From Candidatus Altimarinota bacterium (lineage in GTDB: Bacteria > Patescibacteriota > Gracilibacteria > UBA4473), in NCBI GenBank assembly GCA_018401175.1, contig JAGYLK010000199.1, positions 1-11,696 of the forward strand: 11,696 nucleotides of DNA, read 5' to 3'. Positions within the stretch are counted from its first letter, which is position 1, and each line of letters begins with the position of its first letter. Below, piece by piece: positions 5,604-11,696 of this stretch. The translations under genes were made by a program, and so were the position numbers. The notes beneath the pieces are model-generated. The model made no database searches. It saw nothing but the letters and a program-made list of their open reading frames with translations, and was not told the DNA's origin.

Positions 5604-6008
5604 TTATTCCGCCATTGGCATATTTTCTTCTTGCATTGGTTGCTCAGCAACAGGAGTTTCGACTGCTGGTGTAGGCTGAACTGCTGGTTGTTGTGTTGCT
5701 GCATCACGAGCCGCTTTTACTTGAGCAGCTGAACATTCTGAGTTCACAAGTCCTACCTCCACACGATTCGCTCCTTCTCCTGAGAACAAGCTCACCGTGT
5801 TACAATTCTGGGAAAGCTGTATTACACGAGTAATAGTATCATTTTGTCCAAGTGTTACTCCTCGTTGTACTCCTTGAGTAAAAATAACATTATTCAATAC
5901 TCCCCATGCTGAATAAACAACAAAAATTGTTGCAAAGGCGAACCAAAGCACGAGAATCACGTGCCCGACCGTCCAACTTTTGGCTACGAATGGATTTTTG
6001 ATTTTCAT
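5604..6008 (-). CDS. Small single-pass membrane protein with Pro/Gln-rich tail, function unknown
   Basis: 134 residues. A short basic N terminus (MKIKNPFVAKSW) precedes one transmembrane helix at about 15-36. A predicted extracytoplasmic domain follows with two Cys (69 and 92), which could form a disulfide. The last 30 residues are low complexity, rich in Ala, Pro, Gln and Glu, like a linker or wall-spanning tail. It resembles a type II membrane-anchored surface protein. I do not recognise the family. It converges on the six-helix membrane protein across a shared terminator and diverges from the secreted protein on its other side. Confidence 0.8.
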   Translation of the reverse strand: MKIKNPFVAKSWTVGHVILVLWFAFATIFVVYSAWGVLNNVIFTQGVQRGVTLGQNDTITRVIQLSQNCNTVSLFSGEGANRVEVGLVNSECSAAQVKAARDAATQQPAVQPTPAVETPVAEQPMQEENMPMAE

Positions 6009-6132
6009 GTTTTTGTATTTTATTAAGAAATAGGAAAACCGACGATTAAACTAACCTCTCCCAAAAAAAAATTCAAGTTTTTTCTTATTTTTTACAAAAA
6101 TGTTTCTGGGGAAGAATTCTCCCAAAAAAAGC

Positions 6133-6160
6133 TTGCTCCTCTTTGGAAAAGAATTACAAT
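6133..6160 (+). promoter_or_regulatory. Putative promoter of the secreted protein gene
   Basis: TTGCTC (6133-6138), a 16-base spacer and TACAAT (6155-6160) lie 35 bases before the ATG. The same TACAAT box and spacing occur in the toxin-antitoxin promoter. Confidence 0.45.
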
Positions 6161-6195
6161 CTAGAGGAAGTTTTGAATTATAACCCCTCAGAACA

Positions 6196-6864
6196 ATGAA
6201 AAAACTACTTTCAACTGGAATGGCCATCGCTATGTGCGCCACCGTATTTGGAGGAACCGCAGATGCATATACGGCAACAATGGATTCTCTCAACCAAGCA
6301 TCCACGGTATCCGTAGCACAATCTCGACAAGCGAGTTACCTCGACGCACTACGACTCCGCTACAAAAATATGTACAATCAAATGCGGCAGGATAGAAATT
6401 ATTACAACTCTTTTGTCCAAGATGATCGGATGAAAGCAGTAAAAAAAGAGAATCACATACAAGGAAACCTTAGATCAGAAATGAATCGTGCAGGAGAGAT
6501 GGAACAGGACAAAGATCGAGTACGCAAGGTAGCCAAAACCCGAGTACAAGCAGTAAATGCAAAACAAACGTTCCGAAAAGCAGCTATCGATTACTATGTT
6601 GATGGCGGATACGGATATACCAATGCTGATGCTATGGAAATGGGAAACGTAGATGGAATGAAAAACGAAGTACCACGACGAAAAATGATTAATGAAATGT
6701 ACAAAATGAACGTAGGAGCAACGGTATTAAATACACGAGACATGATCCGAAATCTTGGAGCACGTATGGAAAATGAAACTATTTCAAAACCATCAACATA
6801 TTATAAAGGTGGATTTAATGATCGAATGATTTCTCCACATATGAGTACTCGTTGGCTAGATTAA
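6196..6864 (+). CDS. Secreted protein of unknown function
   Basis: 222 residues beginning with a clear Sec signal peptide: MKKLLSTGMAIAMCATVFGGTADA, a basic start, hydrophobic core and probable signal peptidase I cut after TADA (residue 24). The mature part is hydrophilic, strongly charged and rich in Met, Asn, Arg, Lys and Tyr. Long stretches look helical, and no Cys occurs outside the signal peptide. Tyr-rich pieces (KNMYNQMRQDRNYYNSF, DYYVDGGYGYTNADAMEMGN) stand out. I recognise no domain. It has its own promoter and a strong terminator, so it is a single-gene unit. Export is well supported; whether it stays on the surface or is released cannot be told. Confidence 0.85.
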   Translation: MKKLLSTGMAIAMCATVFGGTADAYTATMDSLNQASTVSVAQSRQASYLDALRLRYKNMYNQMRQDRNYYNSFVQDDRMKAVKKENHIQGNLRSEMNRAGEMEQDKDRVRKVAKTRVQAVNAKQTFRKAAIDYYVDGGYGYTNADAMEMGNVDGMKNEVPRRKMINEMYKMNVGATVLNTRDMIRNLGARMENETISKPSTYYKGGFNDRMISPHMSTRWLD

Positions 6865-6893
6865 TCCATCACAGCAAGAACAAGCGAAATTCT

Positions 6894-6921
6894 AAAGACT
6901 CGCCTCGGCGAGTCTTTTTTT
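6894..6921 (+). terminator. Strong intrinsic terminator after the secreted protein gene
   Basis: AAAGACTCGC (6894-6903) pairs with GCGAGTCTTT (6908-6917) around a CTCG loop, followed by a run of T to 6921. It lies 30 bases after the TAA. Confidence 0.93.
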
Positions 6922-7006
6922 GCTTTGTAAAATATAATCCATATTCTCATCAAATATATATTCTTCCTGTCCGCTAAAAGGTGGTAGTCATTTAATACTG
7001 AATCTT

Positions 7007-7064
7007 CAGTCTTCAACTATGGAAAGACTGTAGTTTGTAGTTTGTAGTTTGTAGTTTGTAATCT
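7007..7064. repeat. Heptad tandem repeat array C with adjoining inverted repeat
   Basis: TAGTTTG is repeated four times without error (7031-7058), with a decayed fifth unit TAATCTA. Immediately before it, CAGTCTT (7007-7013) and AAGACTG (7024-7030) form an inverted repeat. The array lies between the 3' ends of two converging genes. Confidence 0.9.
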
Positions 7065-7106
7065 AAAGCCCAAAGCGTCTTCCGTTCTGGCGATTAAAAA
7101 CGAACC

Positions 7107-7991
7107 TCACCAATTCTTCCTCTGCCCTTCTGCACCACGATGAAATACTCCGAAGTCAGAAAAGGTCATTGCTTTCTCAGCAGAAACAACTGGTCCCGTC
7201 TGGCACATTTTTTCTCCTGTTTCCACCACGCATTGACCACAAATTCCGAATCCGCACTTCATATATCGCTCCACAGAGACTTCACATGGAACACCTTGAT
7301 CTATGCACATTTCCACAATCGCCCGCATCATTTTTTCCGGACCACAAGTTTGAACCAGATCGATCGCTTCATTCTTCAAAAGATCTTCTAAAATATGTGT
7401 CGTAAATCCTTGAATTCCCGCCGATCCATCATTTGTCGCTACTAGAGTACGAAATCCCGAATCTTTCGACTCTTTTTCCCAGATTAATAAATTCTTATGT
7501 CGTGCTCCAATAATCATCGTCACATCAGAACCAGCATCCTGATGACATTTTCCGGTAAAATGGAGTGGAGCTGTTCCATATCCACCTCCAATGAGAACCA
7601 CCTTTGAGTGCTCCCCTCGCCCTTTGGGAGAGGGGCTGGGGGTGAGGGCTGTTGAAAACCCTTGTCCATAAGCTCCTCTGATCCCAACATAATCACCTGC
7701 TTTCATTTCAAAAAGACGTGTCGTTGCCGGTCCAACTTTACAAATCGTGAGCCAAATCTCTCCGTCGTAATCACGAGCGATTGAAAAGGGCTTCTCATCA
7801 CACTCGGGAATCCAAAGCATACAAAATTGTCCTGGCTTGGCATGGAGCGTTCCTTTGAAAACGAAGGTGCGAATATTCTCGGCTTCCTCCCACATACGAT
7901 CTATTACAAAGGCTCGCGGCTCTGTATTTAACTCATGATGAAGGGTTTCCTCTCCATTCTGTTTTCCGCAACCGCCTCCGCAACATCCCAT
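7107..7991 (-). CDS. pyrK: Dihydroorotate dehydrogenase electron-transfer subunit (PyrK-like)
   Basis: PyrK carries FAD and a [2Fe-2S] cluster and passes electrons from PyrD to NAD+ in class 1B dihydroorotate dehydrogenase. Seen in order: a ferredoxin-reductase-like FAD domain with KPFSIA (67-72), a nucleotide-binding domain with GGGYGTAPL (135-143) and TCGPEKMM (215-222), and four cluster Cys (246, 251, 254, 263) in the pattern C-x4-C-x2-C-x8-C. At 294 residues it is longer than the usual 250-260. It has an extra Cys-rich N terminus (MGCCGGGCGK) and an in-frame repeat-derived insert, ALTPSPSPKGRGE (115-127), in the linker between the two domains. It lies 100 bases downstream of pyrD on the same strand, the reverse of the common pyrK-pyrD order. 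It could belong to another member of the ferredoxin-reductase-like family, but the adjacent pyrD makes PyrK the clear reading. Confidence 0.93.
   Translation of the reverse strand: MGCCGGGCGKQNGEETLHHELNTEPRAFVIDRMWEEAENIRTFVFKGTLHAKPGQFCMLWIPECDEKPFSIARDYDGEIWLTICKVGPATTRLFEMKAGDYVGIRGAYGQGFSTALTPSPSPKGRGEHSKVVLIGGGYGTAPLHFTGKCHQDAGSDVTMIIGARHKNLLIWEKESKDSGFRTLVATNDGSAGIQGFTTHILEDLLKNEAIDLVQTCGPEKMMRAIVEMCIDQGVPCEVSVERYMKCGFGICGQCVVETGEKMCQTGPVVSAEKAMTFSDFGVFHRGAEGQRKNW
7613..7649. repeat. Palindromic repeat element inserted in frame in pyrK
   Basis: CCCCTC-G-CCC (7613-7622) pairs with GGG-A-GAGGGG (7626-7635) around a TTT loop. A G-rich tail (CTGGGGGTGAGGGC) follows to 7649. It is much richer in GC than its surroundings. 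Read on the minus strand it begins GCCCTCACCCCCAGCCCC, which I recognise as a repeat found in many unrelated bacterial genomes. It is translated here as ALTPSPSPKGRGE. Confidence 0.75.
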
Positions 7992-7992
7992 G

Positions 7993-8065
7993 AGTAGTGA
8001 GTTAAAAGTTTATAGTTAAGAGTTTACCGTTTTTGTAGATTGAAGTTTGTATTTTGAATATTTTA
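7993..8065. repeat. Heptad tandem repeat array D (two phased blocks)
   Basis: AGTT recurs every seven bases at 8000, 8007, 8014 and 8021. A second block has five units: TTTTGTA, GATTGAA, GTTTGTA, TTTTGAA, TATTTTA (8031-8065). Together they fill most of the 100-bp gap between pyrD and pyrK. Confidence 0.8.
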
Positions 8066-8091
8066 AGTTTCTAAACTCTCCGTACTAACAA

Positions 8092-9018
8092 CTAGGCTTT
8101 ATGAAAAATACCGATGATATCTGATAGAGTCTCAAACTCGCTTTTTTCAAGCCACTGAGACATCTCATCGGTGAATTTTTTCCACGTTGCATCTCCGTGA
8201 TAATAAATCGCTGTTCCAACTCCAACCAACGTTCCTCCTGCCATCATTATTTCTAATGCATCACGTCCGGAATTCACTCCTCCGGTGGCAATAATTGGGG
8301 TATTTGGAAGCGCCGCATGAATGTCGTAGACGGCTTTTACCGCAATTGGAAAAATAGCGGGGCCAGACACTCCGCCCACTCGGTTTGATAAAATTGGCGT
8401 ACGTAAATCAATATTCCAACGCATTCCCGGCCCAACCGTATTAATCGCCGTAATTGCATCCGCACCAGCATCTACAACTGCTTTTGCAATATCCACAATT
8501 GATTCCACATTCGGAGACAGTTTTATCGCAATGGGAATATCACCTACATTTGCACGCACCAATTTGGTAACAGCTGCCGCATCAATGCGAGAGCAAGCAA
8601 AGGGTTTGCCGAATTCTGATTCCACATTCGGACAAGAAATATTTACTTCAATGGCATCTGGGGAAAGTTCTGCGATCGCCTCTGCGATTGCTCCGAAGTC
8701 CTGAATATTTCCAGCAACAATATTCGCGATAATCGGTTCTTTTGTGCGCTCACGAAGTTCTTTCATCGTTTGCACTCCTTTGACTAAACCGGCATCAGAC
8801 AAACCAACGGCATTCATGAAATATTCCTTGGTTCCAAACATCGTCGGATTCGGATGTCCTGGATGTGGCTCTCTCCACAAACTTTTTGTTGTAATCCCTC
8901 CCGCTCCAAGCTCAATAACCCGAGACAAAGAAGGAGCCGTAACACCAAGTACTCCTGAAGCAAGCACCAACGGATTTTTGAATGCTACTCCGCAGAAATT
9001 CACATGTAAGTTTTTCAT
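8092..9018 (-). CDS. pyrD: Dihydroorotate dehydrogenase, class 1B catalytic subunit
   Basis: PyrD oxidises dihydroorotate to orotate on FMN, the fourth step of de novo pyrimidine synthesis, in the cytoplasm. The 308-residue protein has the full family pattern: VLASGV, TTKS (Lys45, FMN/orotate contact), NAVGL (69-73), NISCPNV with the base Cys129, IKLSPN (165-170), the INT segment (192-194) and ATGGVNSGRDALEIMMAGG at the phosphate-binding end of the barrel. A Cys rather than a Ser as base marks class 1, and the partner pyrK marks class 1B (NAD+-linked). The ATG at 9018 gives a normal N terminus (MKNLHVNFCGVAFKNPLVLASG). The terminator of the lipoprotein gene separates it from that gene, so pyrD-pyrK should have its own promoter. 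A TTGAAA -35-like string lies in the 60 bases before the start, but no good -10 is seen. Confidence 0.96.
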   Translation of the reverse strand: MKNLHVNFCGVAFKNPLVLASGVLGVTAPSLSRVIELGAGGITTKSLWREPHPGHPNPTMFGTKEYFMNAVGLSDAGLVKGVQTMKELRERTKEPIIANIVAGNIQDFGAIAEAIAELSPDAIEVNISCPNVESEFGKPFACSRIDAAAVTKLVRANVGDIPIAIKLSPNVESIVDIAKAVVDAGADAITAINTVGPGMRWNIDLRTPILSNRVGGVSGPAIFPIAVKAVYDIHAALPNTPIIATGGVNSGRDALEIMMAGGTLVGVGTAIYYHGDATWKKFTDEMSQWLEKSEFETLSDIIGIFHKA

Positions 9019-9077
9019 CGACCAAAGTGTGCCACAACTCTTGTTTTTTTCAACTGAAAAACAAATTATTTCGGTAC

Positions 9078-9105
9078 AAAAAAAGGACGCGCTTCACGCC
9101 CTTTT
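9078..9105 (-). terminator. Intrinsic terminator after the Kazal-domain lipoprotein
   Basis: AAAAGG (9081-9086) pairs with CCTTTT (9100-9105). Inside this, GCG (9089-9091) pairs with CGC (9097-9099) beyond a 2-base bulge. On the minus strand it ends in seven T, 18 bases after the stop codon of the lipoprotein. Confidence 0.75.
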
Positions 9106-9122
9106 CTTGCAAATAAAGTTTT

Positions 9123-9593
9123 CTATTCACATGCTCCTTCATGAGCAATTTCTACTTCTCCAGCGCCACACTTATTTCCATATGTTTTTCCATCAACTCC
9201 GCACACTGGCGCATATTCCATCGTACAGATTTTCATATCCATCTCCCTATCCGCATTATCTTTAAATTGTGTACATTTGGGTTCCATCATCATTTCTGGT
9301 TCACAAAACTTTCGCGTACAGGCGAGCGCTCCATTTTGTCCTACCATACAATTATTACATCCATCAAACCATGAGGAACAATTTTCAGGAATCTCAAGAA
9401 TATCGGAAAGAATTTCTTTCTGCGATTGATTTACATATGTATTCCCTTCATGAGCGCATTTCTCAGGGAATGACTCCATAATAGGATTCCCTGCCGCGAC
9501 ACATGAATCAAAATCCTGCACAATTATTTTGGGCGCCGTAAGAGAGCAACCACAAAGCAGAATTCCAAAAGAAAGTGATATGAGCTTTTTCAT
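9123..9593 (-). CDS. Cys-rich lipoprotein with C-terminal Kazal-type inhibitor domain
   Basis: 156 residues with three small Cys-rich modules behind a lipoprotein signal (MKKLISLSFGILLCGC; lipid on Cys16, with an unusual Cys at -2). Module 1 is DFDSCVAAGNPIMESFPEKC (27-46). Module 2 is NCSSWFDGCNNCMVGQNGALACTRKFC (71-97). Module 3 is a Kazal domain (121-155): CTMEYAPVCGVDGKTYGNKC ending in EIAHEGAC. Compared with ovomucoid third domain it keeps the C2-C4 and C3-C6 partners (C123-C142, C131-C155) and lacks both partners of C1-C5, so the loss is coherent. By that alignment the P1 residue is Met125, which would suit chymotrypsin-, elastase- or subtilisin-like proteases. I believe modules 1 and 2 also recur in CPR proteins. 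It is probably surface-anchored; a protease-inhibitor role is inferred from the fold only. Confidence 0.88.
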   Translation of the reverse strand: MKKLISLSFGILLCGCSLTAPKIIVQDFDSCVAAGNPIMESFPEKCAHEGNTYVNQSQKEILSDILEIPENCSSWFDGCNNCMVGQNGALACTRKFCEPEMMMEPKCTQFKDNADREMDMKICTMEYAPVCGVDGKTYGNKCGAGEVEIAHEGACE

Positions 9594-9675
9594 TTTTGAC
9601 TATTTAAAAAATACAACAAAATCATCTTACGAGAAAACAGCTAAAAAAGTAACCGGTTTTTTTATTGTACTTCAC

Positions 9676-9700
9676 AACTATAAACTATGAACTGGAAACG
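9676..9700. repeat. Heptad tandem repeat array E, overlapping the end of the M23 peptidase gene
   Basis: AACTATA, AACTATG, AACTGGA and AACG follow each other at 7-base steps, in the opposite orientation to arrays A and B. The stop codon and last four sense codons (VSSS-stop) of the peptidase gene lie inside the array. Confidence 0.65.
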
Positions 9701-11025
9701 GGAGACTCTATATCAAGCCATTTCTCCGCATCCACGTGACGACCACCAGCAAATACTTCAAAATGTAGATGCGGACCAGTCGTAAAGAATCCAGACCCAG
9801 GCATTCCAGGAGTTCCCCCCGTTTTTGCAATTTCTTGTCCTCGAACTACTGAATCCCCTTCTGAAACAATTACATCAGAAATATGGCCATAAAGAGTAAA
9901 TAAATCATCTCCATGATCGATGATTACATATGAATACGCATATCCATTTTGAGCAACTTTTTTGATCACACCATCCATTGGCGCCATTATTAATGTTCCT
10001 TGTGAGGCTTCAAAATCTGTACCAAAATGATCCCGTCCTAATGCTTTTTTGTATTCTGGATCAAGGAAATGTGCTGTAACTCTGGGCTCTCTCGGTAAAG
10101 GAAAAGATAATTTTTGTTCTAATTCCATAGGCTCTGAGACAACGGTCGAAAAATCATTCGTTAGTGTTTCCCGTAATCCTTGTAACGCAATTGTGGACTG
10201 TGCTTGTTGTTTTCGTGCCGACTCAATAGCGTTTTCCAATTCTCCCTGAGAAAACTCTAAACGCGCCGCCACATTGGCGCGAGCAGAAACGAGATCGGCG
10301 AGAAGCATTTGTTGTTGTGATGACTGTCTTTCGAGCTCTTGTACATGGAATAATATCGCGGCGACTCTCTGTTCCGCCTCTGCAAGTTGTGACTGGTCTT
10401 TCTGCAATTGATGCACTCTTTGATTTTGTAACTCTTCATTTTTCTGTTCCCTCCGCTTTTTTTCAATTAACTGAGAAATTGATTTATTGGAGAAAACCCA
10501 GTTCCATAGATTCAATTCTTCATCACTCTTTTGTAGAGATGATTGTATAAATTTTTTACTCAGAAGCTCTTCCTGCTTTTTTTTCTCATACCGAACCGAT
10601 GCTTCTATTTCGGATTTCTTCCTGGTAATATCTTCCAACTCTCGTCGCCACTTTACAACTGCCGTATTGCGTATTTCTTGCATCGATCGCACAGCACCCA
10701 AATCGCTATCAAGTTGTTCTAACTGATATTCTGCCAGATTTCGTTCATCTTTCACCTCACTCAGCGCTCTTTCGTTTTGGAATAAAGATTCTTCCAACGA
10801 TTGCAATTCATCTTCCTCCAGAAGAATCGCTTTTTTTACATCTTCTGGCGTTTTTATTCCGTCAAGAGGAACTTGCGGCTCCGGAATAGATAAAATCTCA
10901 TCTGCAGATACGGGATCTTGTCCAGAAAAAAACCGCTCCAATAGCGAATTAAATTGATCTCCAAATGTAGCAAAAGAAACAGATGGAACAATAATTGTGA
11001 TCAATATGAGAAATTTATACTTCAT
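9685..11025 (-). CDS. Secreted coiled-coil M23 (LytM-type) peptidase, EnvC-like
   Basis: 446 residues. An N-terminal signal sequence (MKYKFLILITIIVPSVSFA, about 1-19) is followed by a long, strongly charged helical region (about 58-290) with heptad-like Leu/Ile and Glu/Lys/Gln content, clearly coiled coil. The C-terminal M23 domain (about 305-435) comes last. The zinc ligands and catalytic His are all present: H333 and D337 (RDHFGTD), H381 (LYGHIS), H419 and H421 (GPHLHFEV). So it should be an active endopeptidase cutting peptidoglycan cross-bridges or stem peptides. It is not an inactive activator like E. coli EnvC, which it resembles in layout. It probably acts in cell separation or wall remodelling. 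The C-terminal tail SPVSSS comes from a heptad repeat. It diverges from nth with only 30 bases between starts. Confidence 0.93.
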   Translation of the reverse strand: MKYKFLILITIIVPSVSFATFGDQFNSLLERFFSGQDPVSADEILSIPEPQVPLDGIKTPEDVKKAILLEEDELQSLEESLFQNERALSEVKDERNLAEYQLEQLDSDLGAVRSMQEIRNTAVVKWRRELEDITRKKSEIEASVRYEKKKQEELLSKKFIQSSLQKSDEELNLWNWVFSNKSISQLIEKKRREQKNEELQNQRVHQLQKDQSQLAEAEQRVAAILFHVQELERQSSQQQMLLADLVSARANVAARLEFSQGELENAIESARKQQAQSTIALQGLRETLTNDFSTVVSEPMELEQKLSFPLPREPRVTAHFLDPEYKKALGRDHFGTDFEASQGTLIMAPMDGVIKKVAQNGYAYSYVIIDHGDDLFTLYGHISDVIVSEGDSVVRGQEIAKTGGTPGMPGSGFFTTGPHLHFEVFAGGRHVDAEKWLDIESPVSSS

Positions 11026-11055
11026 TTTTTTTCATTTTAGGGCAGACTATAGAAG

Positions 11056-11696
11056 ATGGCAAAAAAACACGCATTGTCGCCCCCAGATGTGATTCTTTGT
11101 TTCGAACAATTATATCCAAATGAGCAGTGTCATCTGCGCTGGGATAGGCAAAGACCATGGACGCTCTTATTCGCTGTAATACTTTCTGCTCAGTGTACGG
11201 ACAAACGAGTAAATGCAACTACCCCAAATTTATTTACCCAATTCCCTGATCTCGAAGCTTTCGTTGCGCGACCAATTGAGGATCTCGAAAGGATTCTTTA
11301 TCCGCTCGGGTTTTTTCGTGCGAAATCCAAAAGCCTTCGTGGATCGGCAGAAAAAATACTATTAGAACACGCTGGACATCTTCCTGCTACAATGGAATCA
11401 CTCATAAAACTTCCCGGGGTGGGAAGAAAAACGGCACATGTTGTGCTCCAAACCGTATTCGGAAAAAACGAAGGATTCGTAGTTGATACACATGTATTAA
11501 AGATTGCGAATCGACTCGGATGGGTAAAAAGCAAAGATCCTCTAAAGGTGGAACAAGAGCTCATGAAGCTATTTCCACAAGAGAAATGGGCGTGGCTGGG
11601 GCACTGCATGGTACAATTTGGGCGTGATTTTTGCAAAGCGCCAACGCCACTCTGTAATGCTTGTCCGTTGAAAGAGAAATGTCCGCGCATTGGCGT
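11056..11696 (+). CDS. nth: Endonuclease III (3' end cut by window edge)
   Basis: A bifunctional DNA glycosylase/AP lyase of base excision repair that removes oxidised pyrimidines. 213 residues are visible and the frame is open at the edge. Signatures: ILSAQCTDKRVN (43-53, the usual LSAQ-TD), the helix-hairpin-helix LPGVGRKTA (119-127) with catalytic Lys125, VDTH with Asp144, and four [4Fe-4S] Cys 193, 200, 203, 209 in the exact C-x6-C-x2-C-x5-C spacing. The family is about 210 residues long in E. coli, so only a few residues should be missing. The ATG at 11056 gives a normal N terminus. The 30 bases before it must hold its control elements or they lie inside the M23 peptidase gene. Confidence 0.96.
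   Translation, partial: MAKKHALSPPDVILCFEQLYPNEQCHLRWDRQRPWTLLFAVILSAQCTDKRVNATTPNLFTQFPDLEAFVARPIEDLERILYPLGFFRAKSKSLRGSAEKILLEHAGHLPATMESLIKLPGVGRKTAHVVLQTVFGKNEGFVVDTHVLKIANRLGWVKSKDPLKVEQELMKLFPQEKWAWLGHCMVQFGRDFCKAPTPLCNACPLKEKCPRIG

Noticed and set aside
7140..7405. Plus-strand open frames opposite pyrK
   Set aside because: They are antisense shadows of a well-supported gene with conserved cofactor-binding motifs.
9643..9663. A6/T6 inverted repeat around AACCGGTT downstream of the M23 peptidase gene as a terminator
   Set aside because: The stem would be almost only A-T pairs with a poor loop; not convincing as an intrinsic terminator.
1..11696. UGA-recoded genetic code (as in Gracilibacteria/Absconditabacteria)
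   Set aside because: UGA ends pilin copy 2, the toxin and pyrK at sensible places, and no gene has an internal in-frame UGA.

Overview
The window looks like a bacterial chromosome segment of low to moderate GC, most likely from a Patescibacteria/CPR lineage (Peregrinibacteria-like is my best guess, an inference). The clues are tandem FTLIELL-type pilins, a small lipoprotein made of Cys-rich modules ending in a Kazal domain, secreted and membrane proteins I do not recognise, TGA/TAG/TAA all used as stops (standard code, which argues against UGA-recoded Gracilibacteria), and no clear Shine-Dalgarno sequence ahead of any of the 15 genes.

Layout. Positions 1-1931 (minus strand) hold three tandem type IV pilin-like genes, the leftmost cut by the window edge. 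Each has its own extended -10 promoter, and the second and third each have a terminator in view. A 400-bp gene-free stretch with hairpins follows. Then purC (purine synthesis, minus) stands back to back with a plus-strand cluster of overlapping genes: a Phd/YefM-like antitoxin, a RelE/ParE-like toxin and trmD. Next come a six-helix membrane protein (plus), a single-pass membrane protein (minus) and a secreted protein (plus). The last two diverge from a shared upstream region. A minus-strand block then holds pyrD and pyrK (dihydroorotate dehydrogenase catalytic and electron-transfer subunits), a Kazal-domain lipoprotein, and a coiled-coil M23 peptidase. Divergent from the peptidase, only 30 bp away, is nth (endonuclease III), which runs off the right edge.

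How the parts work together. PyrD and PyrK should form one class 1B enzyme for de novo pyrimidine synthesis, while PurC is a lone purine-pathway gene. The pilins, M23 peptidase, lipoprotein, secreted protein and two membrane proteins are all cell-surface functions. TrmD and Nth are housekeeping. TrmD is unusual in being the last gene of a toxin-antitoxin operon.

Beyond the genes, five intergenic places carry a dispersed family of 7-bp tandem repeats (core AACTNNN / NNNAGTT), two of which supply the stop codon of the adjacent gene. A palindromic element of a kind seen in many bacterial genomes sits in frame inside pyrK. The pilin array shows sequence patches that look exchanged between copies. 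No tRNA, rRNA, CRISPR array or transposase gene was seen.
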